Assembly: GCF_025061645.1 (NCBI RefSeq)
Contig: NZ_JANYMP010000017.1
Location: 161,003-225,002 of the forward strand
DNA from: Umezawaea endophytica
GTDB taxonomy: Bacteria > Actinomycetota > Actinomycetes > Mycobacteriales > Pseudonocardiaceae
DNA: 64,000 nucleotides
Reading direction: 5' to 3'
A program made the position numbers and the translations under genes. The notes under the pieces are model-generated. The model did no database searches and was not told the origin of the DNA. It saw only the letters and a program-made list of their open reading frames with translations. Shown in pieces: positions 17,337-24,919 of the stretch; position 1 is the first letter of the stretch, and each line of letters begins with the position of its first letter.

Positions 17337-18704
17337 TTAGGCGAACAACGCCGCGATCTTGCCAGCCGCATCGCCGAGCTGGGCGACATCGGGCAGAGAC
17401 ACGACCAGACCTTGCCAGAACGATTTGAGGCGGGCCTTTCGAGGCTCAGCCAGCTCTAATTCTTCCGTGAAAGCGTTCAAGTTCTCCACGGCTTCTTCAT
17501 TTCCTGAACGTTCGACCAAATCGGCCACATCGCGCAAAGCTTTGCGTACGTCATCACCTCTGCTATCAATCGAATTAAGAGCATTAGACAGCGAAGATCG
17601 GTTGACGATAACAGCTCCGGTACCGATATTCTCGAATCGATCACCCATGACAACCTCCATGAAATTGTTCATCTGCACGATCAGTGGCGGCGAATTTTTG
17701 CGCTCATCGTAGCGAAGCCCTTCAGAAAGATCCTCGACATCTCGCCAGTCGATACGACCATTGAAGACCCTGCCCAGCGAAAAAGCCGCCCCTTCAAAGT
17801 GACCCGCCTGCTCGTCAAAGTCGGTGACTACTCGGCCATCATGAAGGTCCTCGACATATCTCTCCAGCCATTCGACACGGGTACCCAAAGTACCCCTGGA
17901 GCCCGCAACAAACTCAATATAAGCTGTAAAAAATTTAGGGTATCCATCATCTATCGACTTGCGAAATACCACCGCCCCGCTGGCAACCGGCAAACCGCCG
18001 ATAATTTCCCTCGGAGTACGAGCCGGCAATATCTCCTCGACCAGGAGGTAGACCCTCGGAACTCCGACCGAAGTATCATACAGAGACATCATCGATTTCG
18101 GAAGAAACTTCAGCCTACCGATCAAGGTGCAGGGAAGCACGCCATAATCAGAAATATAGTTGATGTAGCGCTGATAAAGATCCATAGACACCCCGACCGG
18201 CACACCTTCATGTGCCGCCAGAGTGGAAGATGCCGACATGAACCACAGTCGACCCTGATCCGTCTCCTTGTCAGTCAGCCGAACACAACCCAATCCCCCG
18301 TATAACATTTTCGCTTTGCCATGCAGATCGTAAACACGACCATCTACCGGCAGATCCCGAAGATGCTCACCCTTCCGCACAGGACTCACGTGGAAGAGGT
18401 ATCTTTGCGCCGCGACACGGGATCTTCTCGCCGATTCGGTATGAAACAGCCCCGGCGACCTGGGAAACCATTCGAAAAGATAGAATTCCTCAAGCGTGAC
18501 CATGCTCCCGGATCGCAAACGCTCCGATCCGACGTCTTCCCAAAATTCCTCGTTCGCACTGAAACTCTTGTCGCGACCGCGAGCAGACTCGACCGGCGGC
18601 AGGATCAAGCTGCTTAACTCCAGTTGATCCTCAATCGCGGCTATTGCATCAATACGACTTGTATTCAGCCACAATTGCGATGATTCAACACCTTCCCTAC
18701 GCAT
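17337..18704 (-). CDS. orphan AT-rich gene, 455-residue protein of unknown function
   Basis: Not recognised. The gene has markedly lower GC than its surroundings (one 60-base line at 17461 has about 28 G/C; the flanks are near 70%) and freely uses A/T-ending codons. ATG at 18704 with GGAGG 8 bp upstream. The protein is soluble. The core around residues 100-220 (YLFHVSPVRKGEHLRDLP, YGGLGCVRLTD, LWFMSASSTLAAHEGVPVGV) looks alpha/beta. The last 110 residues (GDRFENIGTGAVIVNRSSLS, then charged helices and a hydrophobic end LGDAAGKIAALFA) resemble a helical C-terminal module seen in varied bacterial effector/conflict proteins; that resemblance is my inference. It sits between 50-bp direct repeats and was probably acquired by transfer. 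Confidence 0.8.
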   Translation of the reverse strand: MRREGVESSQLWLNTSRIDAIAAIEDQLELSSLILPPVESARGRDKSFSANEEFWEDVGSERLRSGSMVTLEEFYLFEWFPRSPGLFHTESARRSRVAAQRYLFHVSPVRKGEHLRDLPVDGRVYDLHGKAKMLYGGLGCVRLTDKETDQGRLWFMSASSTLAAHEGVPVGVSMDLYQRYINYISDYGVLPCTLIGRLKFLPKSMMSLYDTSVGVPRVYLLVEEILPARTPREIIGGLPVASGAVVFRKSIDDGYPKFFTAYIEFVAGSRGTLGTRVEWLERYVEDLHDGRVVTDFDEQAGHFEGAAFSLGRVFNGRIDWRDVEDLSEGLRYDERKNSPPLIVQMNNFMEVVMGDRFENIGTGAVIVNRSSLSNALNSIDSRGDDVRKALRDVADLVERSGNEEAVENLNAFTEELELAEPRKARLKSFWQGLVVSLPDVAQLGDAAGKIAALFA

Positions 18705-18799
18705 AATCCGCCTCCCGGAAGGGCTCGCAACACGAGATCATCACCTCAACACTACAAGGTCGCCGACCGCACGAACCTTCCTAAACCCCCACCGGAGAT

Positions 18800-18818
18800 G
18801 TGGCCATCTTTTGGCCAC
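18800..18818. promoter_or_regulatory. inverted repeat upstream of the orphan gene
   Basis: Perfect 7-bp dyad GTGGCCA-TCTTT-TGGCCAC located 96-114 bp upstream of the orphan gene start and 16 bp from the right direct repeat. It may be an operator, a small terminator or an end structure of the inserted segment. Confidence 0.4.
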
Positions 18819-18834
18819 GACTTGTCGAAGAGGA

Positions 18835-18884
18835 ACGCGCGCGTTCTCACGTCCGGGGTCGGGTGGTGGAGGCGCGTTCGACCA
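18835..18884. repeat. 50-bp direct repeat, right copy (within the lacI 3' end)
   Basis: Identical to 17277-17326. It covers the last codons and stop of the intact lacI gene and the adjoining palindrome. AGGAACGCGC just outside it (18831-18840) also matches the left side at 17251-17260, so the homology is longer but interrupted by a 22-bp difference. Confidence 0.9.
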
Positions 18885-19869
18885 GGTCGACGCCTATGGT
18901 GACCGGTTTGCGGGGCTGTTTGCCGCCCTCGATGGAGCTGATCAGCATCCGCACGGCCGTCGCTGCCTTCTCGCCGATGTCCTGGGCGATGGTCGTCAGC
19001 TTGGGCGTGACGTACGCGCACAGGTCCAGGTTGTCGAAGCCGATCACCGACAGGTCGTCCGGCACGGTCGCGCCGCTGTCCGCGACCCCTTCCATGATGC
19101 CGATCGCGAGGATGTCCGCGGTCGCGAAGACGGCGGTCGCGGCCGGGTGCGCCGCGAGCAGCCGCCGTCCGACCTCCAGGCCTTCGGCGTGGGTGGTGTT
19201 GACCGTCTCGATGAGGTCGTCCGCCCAGGTCAGGCCCGCGTCGGTGAACGCCTGGAGGAAACCCTCGAACCGCTGGTGCACCACGCCGACGTCGGAGAAC
19301 GCCGGGCCCGCGAACAGGATCCGCCGGTGGCCGAGCCCGATCAGGTGTTCGGCGGCGAGCCGGGCGCCCGCGAAGTCGTCGGCGCGGACGCCCGTGGTGA
19401 TCCGGTTCTTGGAGTAGCTGTCGACGGCCAGCACGCGGACCGCGCCGATCGTCGCCTTGGTGAGCCGGTCCAGCTCCTCGTCCAGGAAACCCAGCAGCAC
19501 GGCGCCGTCCAGGCTCCACGACTGGAGCGCCTCGGTCACCTCGTCCGGGTGCGCGATGCCGCGCAGCAGCAGGTGGTAGCCGCGCTTGCGCAGTTCGCGC
19601 TCGATCTGGCCCGCGATGGCGACGTTGTGCGGGCTGATCATCATGCTGTCCTCGTCGGCCGCCGGCACCAGCAGCCCGATCAGCCGCGACGACTTGGCCG
19701 CAAGGCTCCGCGCGGACGCGCTGGGCACGTAGCCGCGCTCGGCCACGATGCGCCGCACGCGCTCGATCGTCTCCGGTGAGACGCGGGCCTTGTTGCCGTT
19801 GACGACGTTCGACACGGTCATCATGCTCACGCCCGCCTCGTCGGCGATGTCCCGCAGGGTGACCCGCAC
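18847..19869 (-). CDS. LacI-family transcriptional regulator of the alpha-glucan locus
   Basis: 340 residues. The N-terminal LacI DNA-binding domain is TLRDIADEAGVSMMTVSNVVNG, then the hinge helix SASARSLAAKSS; a periplasmic-binding-protein-like core follows (IGLLVPAADEDS, ILFAGPAFSDVG, VIGFDNLDLCAYVTPKLTT). GTG start at 19869 with GAGGAG 7 bp upstream. It is divergent from the GH13/ABC/GH87 operon, with a 22-bp palindrome between them, so it is the likely repressor of that operon, relieved by an imported oligosaccharide. Its 3' end is the copy restored by the right direct repeat. Confidence 0.93.
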   Translation of the reverse strand: MRVTLRDIADEAGVSMMTVSNVVNGNKARVSPETIERVRRIVAERGYVPSASARSLAAKSSRLIGLLVPAADEDSMMISPHNVAIAGQIERELRKRGYHLLLRGIAHPDEVTEALQSWSLDGAVLLGFLDEELDRLTKATIGAVRVLAVDSYSKNRITTGVRADDFAGARLAAEHLIGLGHRRILFAGPAFSDVGVVHQRFEGFLQAFTDAGLTWADDLIETVNTTHAEGLEVGRRLLAAHPAATAVFATADILAIGIMEGVADSGATVPDDLSVIGFDNLDLCAYVTPKLTTIAQDIGEKAATAVRMLISSIEGGKQPRKPVTIGVDLVERASTTRPRT

Positions 19870-19937
19870 CTGTCGAACTCCTCTCGTCCGGCACCCAGGA
19901 TACGACGCCCCTCAAGGGCCCGAGGCCGGTTCGACCG

Positions 19938-19966
19938 TTGACAGGGTGCCGGGGGTCACATTACCG
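19938..19966 (+). promoter_or_regulatory. promoter of the alpha-glucan operon
   Basis: A -35 TTGACA at 19938-19943 followed after 18 bp by TACCGT (19962-19967), a reasonable sigma-70-type -10. The operator palindrome begins 5 bp downstream, where a bound LacI protein would block transcription. Confidence 0.6.
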
Positions 19967-19971
19967 TCCCT

Positions 19972-19993
19972 CTAGGTGGAGCGCTAAACCTAG
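19972..19993. promoter_or_regulatory. predicted LacI operator, 22-bp palindrome
   Basis: CTAGGT-gg-AGCGCT-aa-ACCTAG: outer 6-bp arms and the central AGCGCT are perfectly symmetric, giving 18 of 22 symmetric positions. The AGCGCT core is typical of LacI/GalR operators. It lies between the divergent lacI and GH13 genes. Confidence 0.75.
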
Positions 19994-20050
19994 TCGGCGG
20001 ATCGAGCGGCTGGAGCGTCCACAGTGACCAGTCGTTCAGGATGGAGCCAA

Positions 20051-21703
20051 GTGAGCACCAGCACCTCGACCTTCGCGCGCAACGCTTCCACCGAGTCGAC
20101 CGGGTGGTGGCGCAACGCCGTCATCTACCAGGTGTACCCGCGCAGCTTCGCCGACGGGAACGGTGACGGCACCGGCGACCTGGCCGGGGTGCGCTCCCGG
20201 TTGCCCTACCTGGCCTCGCTCGGCGTGGACGCGATCTGGTTCACGCCCTGGTACTCCTCGCCGCTGGCCGACGGCGGCTACGACGTGGCCGACTACCGGG
20301 CGATCGACCCGGCGTTCGGCACGCTGGAGGAGGCCGAGTCGCTGATCGCCGAGGCGGCGGCGCTGGGCATCCGCACCATCGTCGACATCGTGCCCAACCA
20401 CGTGTCCGACCGGCACGAGTGGTTCAGGGCCGCGCTGGCGGCGGAGCCGGGATCGCCTGAGCGGCAACGGTTCTGGTTCCACCCCGGCCGCGGCGAGGAC
20501 GGTGCGGAACCGCCGACGGAGTGGGTGTCGAGCTTCTCCGGCGGCACCTGGACGCGGACCGCGAACGCCGACGGCACTCCGGGCGAGTGGTACCTGCACC
20601 TCTTCGCGCCGCAGCAGCCGGACCTGAACTGGAACCACCCGGACGTCCGACGGGAGCACGAGGACGTGCTGCGGTTCTGGTTCGACCGCGGGGTCGCGGG
20701 GATCCGAATCGACTCGGCCACCATGCCGGTCAAGGACCCCTCGTTCCCCGCGCTGGTCGGCGAGCAGCGGCCCGGCGAGCACCCGTTCGTCGACCGCGAC
20801 GAGCTGCACGACATCTACCGGGGCTGGCGCGCGGTCGCGGACTCCTACGACGAGCCGCGGATGCTGGTCGGCGAGATCTGGCTGGCCGACCAGCAGCGGT
20901 TCGCGCGGTACCTGCGGCCCGACGAGATGCACACCGCGTTCAACTTCGACTTCATGATGCGGCCGTGGGAACCGGCCCAGTTGCGCGCTTCCATCCAGTC
21001 CACTGTGGAGGCGCACCGGCCGGTCGGGGCGCCGCCGACGTGGACGCTGTCGAACCACGACGTCACCCGCCCGGTCACCCGCTTCGGCCGGGAGGACAGC
21101 TCGTTCGGCTTCGCCGCGCGCCGGTTCGGCATCCCGACGGACCTGGCCACGGGCAGGCGCCGGGCTCGGGCGGCGGCGTTGCTGACCGGCGCGCTACCGG
21201 GTTCGCTCTACCTGTACCAGGGTGACGAACTCGGCCTGCCCGAGGTGGAGGACCTGCCGCTCGGCGCGCTCCAGGACCCGATGCACTTCCGGTCCGAGGG
21301 CGTCGACCCCGGCCGCGACGGCTGCCGCGTGCCGCTGCCGTGGACCGCCGACGGGTCCTCGTTCGGGTTCGGCGACGGCGGCTCCTGGCTGCCGCAGCCC
21401 GCGGGCTGGGGCGAGTACTCCGTGTCGTCGCAGGAGGACGACCCCGGTTCGATGCTCTCGCTGTACCGCGCGATGCTGTCGCTCCGCCGGGTCGAGCCCG
21501 CGCTGCGCGGCGAGGCGTTCGACTGGCTCGACTCCGCCGACGGCGTCCTCGCCTTCCGCCGCGGCGAAGACCTGGTCTGCCTGGTGAACCTGGGTCCGAC
21601 CCCGATCCCGTTGCCCCCGCACACCTCCGTCCTGCTCGCCAGCGGCGACCTCGACGGCGAACTCCTGCCCACCGACACAGCCGTCTGGCTGCGTTCCCGA
21701 TGA
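20051..21703 (+). CDS. GH13 alpha-glucosidase / oligo-glucosidase-like enzyme
   Basis: 550 residues, cytoplasmic (no signal). The GH13 TIM-barrel regions are WWRNAVIYQVYPRSFADGNG, DIVPNH (region I), GIRIDSATM with nucleophile D221 (region II), GEIWLAD with acid/base E275 (III) and LSNHDVTR with D337 (IV). The style QVYPRSFADGNGDGTGDL is that of alpha-1,4/1,6-glucosidases, which trim imported malto- or isomalto-oligosaccharides to glucose. The GTG at 20051 has GGAG 5 bp upstream; an earlier GTG at 20024 is less likely. First gene of the LacI-controlled operon. Confidence 0.92.
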   Translation: MSTSTSTFARNASTESTGWWRNAVIYQVYPRSFADGNGDGTGDLAGVRSRLPYLASLGVDAIWFTPWYSSPLADGGYDVADYRAIDPAFGTLEEAESLIAEAAALGIRTIVDIVPNHVSDRHEWFRAALAAEPGSPERQRFWFHPGRGEDGAEPPTEWVSSFSGGTWTRTANADGTPGEWYLHLFAPQQPDLNWNHPDVRREHEDVLRFWFDRGVAGIRIDSATMPVKDPSFPALVGEQRPGEHPFVDRDELHDIYRGWRAVADSYDEPRMLVGEIWLADQQRFARYLRPDEMHTAFNFDFMMRPWEPAQLRASIQSTVEAHRPVGAPPTWTLSNHDVTRPVTRFGREDSSFGFAARRFGIPTDLATGRRRARAAALLTGALPGSLYLYQGDELGLPEVEDLPLGALQDPMHFRSEGVDPGRDGCRVPLPWTADGSSFGFGDGGSWLPQPAGWGEYSVSSQEDDPGSMLSLYRAMLSLRRVEPALRGEAFDWLDSADGVLAFRRGEDLVCLVNLGPTPIPLPPHTSVLLASGDLDGELLPTDTAVWLRSR

Positions 21704-21722
21704 ATCCGCCCCTGGAGGGACG

Positions 21723-23069
21723 ATGAAGTCCATCGCTGTTCTGGCGGTCGCCACCGCCGTGCTGGCCGCGTGTTCCGGCGGTGGCGCGCAGAGCGCCGAC
21801 GGGAAGACCGTCGTGAACGTGTCACTCGACCCCGGCCTCGAGCAGGGGGCGATCGACGCGTTCAACGCCCGCGTGGCGCAGTTCGAGTCGGCGAACCCGT
21901 CGATCGACCTGGTGCCGCGCGAGTACAAGTGGGACGCGACCACGTTCACCACGCAGCTCGCGGGCGGAACGCTCCCGGACGTGTTCACGGTGCCGTTCAC
22001 CGACGGGCGCGGGCTCATCGAGCGGAAGCAGATCGCGGACATCAGCGGTCAGGTGGCCGGGTTGCCGTACGCCGGGAAGTTCAACAAGGAGATCGCCAAG
22101 GCCGGGTCGGCCGACGACGGGAAGATGTGGGCGGTGCCGATCGCCGCGCACGGGCAGGCGCTGCACTACAACCGGACGCTCTTCACCCAGGCCGGGCTGG
22201 ACCCGGACAAGCCGCCGACGTCGTGGGAGGAGATCCGGTCGGCCGCGAAGCAGATCTCGGAGAAGACCGGACAGGCCGGGTTCGCGATGATGACCAGCGG
22301 CAACACCGGCGGCTGGATCGCGACCACGCTCGCCTACGCGTTCGGCGGGCGCACGGAGAAGCTCGAAGGCGACACCGCGAAGTCCACCGTGGACAGTCCG
22401 GAGATGGTCAAGGCGCTCCAGGCGGTGAAGGCCATGCGGTGGGACGACAACAGCATGGGCGCGAACTTCCTGTACGAGTGGGGCACCATCAACCAGGACT
22501 TCGCCGCGGGCCGGATCGGCATGTACGTCTCCGGTGGCGGCAACTACGGGTCGCTCAAGGCGCAGAACGCGATGAAGCCCGAGGACTACGGCGTCGCGGC
22601 CCTGCCGCTGACCGGCGGCGCGAACGCCGGGGTGCTCGGCGGCGGCACGCTCGCCGCCGTCAGCGCCAAGGCGGAAGAGCCGGTCAAGGCCGCCGCCGTC
22701 AAGTGGATCGACTTCTACTACCTGGAGAAGCTGACCAACAAGGACGCGGCTGTAGCCGACGCGAAGACCACCGCCGACTCGGGCCAGGCCGTCGGGTCGC
22801 CGGAGCTGCCGGTGTTCGACAAGGCCGCGTTCGACGAGCGGATGACGTGGATCGCGCAGTACGTCAACGTCCCCGTCAAGCAGATGACGCCGTACACGGA
22901 CAAGATGTTCGGCCAGCCGCTGGTGCCCGAGCCGACGCGCTCCACCCAGCAGGTGTACGCGCTGCTCGACCCGGTCGTGCAGTCGGTGCTCACCGACCGC
23001 GGCGCCGACATCGGCTCGCTGCTGAACGGAGTCCGGACCCAGGCGCAAGCCCTGCTGGACAAGAAGTGA
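21723..23069 (+). CDS. ABC sugar transporter, extracellular solute-binding lipoprotein
   Basis: 448 residues, family 1 extracellular solute-binding protein. Lipobox LAAC with the lipidated Cys at residue 17. Typical binding-protein segments follow: LAGGTLPDVFTVPFTDGR, WAVPIAAHGQALHYN and GRIGMYVSGGGNYG. It lies 19 bp after the GH13 gene and overlaps the permease start in a GTGA. The sugar is inferred to be an alpha-gluco-oligosaccharide from the neighbouring enzymes. Confidence 0.93.
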   Translation: MKSIAVLAVATAVLAACSGGGAQSADGKTVVNVSLDPGLEQGAIDAFNARVAQFESANPSIDLVPREYKWDATTFTTQLAGGTLPDVFTVPFTDGRGLIERKQIADISGQVAGLPYAGKFNKEIAKAGSADDGKMWAVPIAAHGQALHYNRTLFTQAGLDPDKPPTSWEEIRSAAKQISEKTGQAGFAMMTSGNTGGWIATTLAYAFGGRTEKLEGDTAKSTVDSPEMVKALQAVKAMRWDDNSMGANFLYEWGTINQDFAAGRIGMYVSGGGNYGSLKAQNAMKPEDYGVAALPLTGGANAGVLGGGTLAAVSAKAEEPVKAAAVKWIDFYYLEKLTNKDAAVADAKTTADSGQAVGSPELPVFDKAAFDERMTWIAQYVNVPVKQMTPYTDKMFGQPLVPEPTRSTQQVYALLDPVVQSVLTDRGADIGSLLNGVRTQAQALLDKK

Positions 23070-24043
23070 CCGCGCCGCCGTCGCTGCGTCCGGGGCCGTC
23101 CACGACCGCCGCTCCCCCGCCCGCCGTGCCCGTCCGCCGTCGTGTTCGACGGTCGCCGGTCACCTGGGTGCGGGGCGGCGGGCCGGCCACGGTGGTGTTC
23201 CTGCTGCCGATGCTGGTGGTGTTCGGGCTGTTCTCCTGGGCGCCGATCGTGCAGTCGGTCGTGATGAGCTTCCAGGAGACGAACCTGGTCACCGCGCCGA
23301 CGTTCGCGGGGCTGGAGAACTTCCGGACCGTGCTGGCCGATCCGCTGCTGTGGACGGCCGTGCGGAACACCCTGTGGTTCGCGGTGCTGGCCCTGCTGCT
23401 GGGCTACCCGATCCCGCTGGTGGCGGCGGTGCTGATGAGCGAGGTGCGGCGGTTCAAGGGCCTCTACAGCACGCTGGCGTACCTGCCGGTGGTCATCCCG
23501 CCGGTGGTCGCGGTGCTGCTGTGGAAGTTCTTCTACGACGCGAGCCCCAGCGGCGTGTTCAACACGCTGCTGGGGGCCGTGGGGATCGGCCCGGTGCCGT
23601 GGTTGCAGGACGCGAGCACGGCGATGGTGTCGCTGGTCATTGAGGCGACATGGGCGGCGGCCGGTGGCACGGTCATCATCTACCTCGCCGCGCTGACCAG
23701 CGTGCCGCCGGAGCAGTACGAGGCGGCCGAGATCGACGGCGCGTCGGTGTGGGGCAAGGTCTGGCACGTGACCATCCCGCGGCTGCGGGGCGTCCTGCTG
23801 ATCACGTTCATCCTCCAGATCGTGGGCACCGCCCAGGTGTTCCTGGAGCCGTTCCTGTTCACCGGCGGCGGTCCGGCCAACTCCACGACGACGGTCCTGC
23901 TGCTGATCTACAACTACGCGTTCGCCAACAGCCTCGGCGGTGACTACGGCTCCGCGACCGCGCTGAGCCTGATGCTCGCCGTGGTGCTGGGCGTCCTGTC
24001 GGCGATCTACTTCCGCCTCACCCGTTCCTGGAGCGCGTCATGA
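23066..24043 (+). CDS. ABC sugar transporter permease 1 (MalF-like)
   Basis: 325 residues with six transmembrane helices after a Pro/Arg-rich N-terminal tail. The permease EAA loop reads EQYEAAEIDGASVWGKVWHVTIPRL, the contact site for the ATPase. GTG start inside the preceding stop. No ATPase gene is present in the operon; actinomycetes commonly supply one shared MsiK-type ATPase from elsewhere. Confidence 0.92.
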   Translation: MTAPPSLRPGPSTTAAPPPAVPVRRRVRRSPVTWVRGGGPATVVFLLPMLVVFGLFSWAPIVQSVVMSFQETNLVTAPTFAGLENFRTVLADPLLWTAVRNTLWFAVLALLLGYPIPLVAAVLMSEVRRFKGLYSTLAYLPVVIPPVVAVLLWKFFYDASPSGVFNTLLGAVGIGPVPWLQDASTAMVSLVIEATWAAAGGTVIIYLAALTSVPPEQYEAAEIDGASVWGKVWHVTIPRLRGVLLITFILQIVGTAQVFLEPFLFTGGGPANSTTTVLLLIYNYAFANSLGGDYGSATALSLMLAVVLGVLSAIYFRLTRSWSAS

Positions 24044-24903
24044 CCGACCGCGGAGTGCTCTCGTCGTTCGACTGGCGGAGGGGACGGGTGCGCGGCGCGG
24101 CCCGCCTCGCGCACACCGTCCTGCTGGTGCTGCTGTTCCTGGCCGGTCTCGGTCCGGTGCTGTGGCTGGCGAAGTCGGCGATCACGCCGACGCAGGACAC
24201 GCTGCGCGACCCGCTCGCGCTGTGGCCCAACGGGTTCGACTTCGCGAACCTGGCCACGGCGTGGACCCGCGTGAAGATCGACGAGTACTTCCTCAACACG
24301 GTGTGGATCGCGGCGGGCGCGTGGCTCGTGCAGCTCCTCGTCGCGACGACCGCGGGGTTCGCGCTGTCCGTGCTGCGCCCGCGCTACCGCAAGGCGCTCA
24401 CGGGTGTGGTGCTGGCGACGCTGTTCGTGCCCGCGGTCGTGCTGCTGGTGCCGCTGTACCTGACTGTGGTCGACCTGTCGATGATCAACACGTTCTGGGC
24501 GGTCTGGCTCCCGGCGGGCGCGAACGCGTTCAACATCCTGCTGGTGCAGCGGTTCTTCGACAACCTCCCGCGCGAGGTGTTCGAGGCCGCGCGGGTCGAC
24601 GGCGCGGGTCCCTTCCGCCTGTTCTGGTCGATCGTGCTCCCCCTGTCCCGGCCGATCCTCGGGGTGGTGTCGGTGTTCGCCGTCATCGCCGCGTGGAAGG
24701 ACTTCCTCTGGCCGATGCTCGTCCTGCCCGACCCGGCCGTCCAGCCGCTGTCGGTGCGGCTGCCCGCGTTGCAGCGCTTCATCGAGCTCGACGTGTTCCT
24801 CGCCGCGCTCGCCATCTCGACGGTGATCCCTGTCGCCCTGTTCCTCGCCTTCCAGCGCCTCTTCCTCAACGGTGGCGCGCTGTCGGGCGCGGTCAAGGGC
24901 TGA
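24040..24903 (+). CDS. ABC sugar transporter permease 2 (MalG-like)
   Basis: 287 residues with six transmembrane helices. EAA loop: PREVFEAARVDGAGPFRLFWSIVLPL. The start overlaps the previous stop in an ATGA. It forms the membrane channel with the preceding permease. Confidence 0.92.
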   Translation: MTDRGVLSSFDWRRGRVRGAARLAHTVLLVLLFLAGLGPVLWLAKSAITPTQDTLRDPLALWPNGFDFANLATAWTRVKIDEYFLNTVWIAAGAWLVQLLVATTAGFALSVLRPRYRKALTGVVLATLFVPAVVLLVPLYLTVVDLSMINTFWAVWLPAGANAFNILLVQRFFDNLPREVFEAARVDGAGPFRLFWSIVLPLSRPILGVVSVFAVIAAWKDFLWPMLVLPDPAVQPLSVRLPALQRFIELDVFLAALAISTVIPVALFLAFQRLFLNGGALSGAVKG

Positions 24904-24919
24904 GCCCCCAACGGAACGG

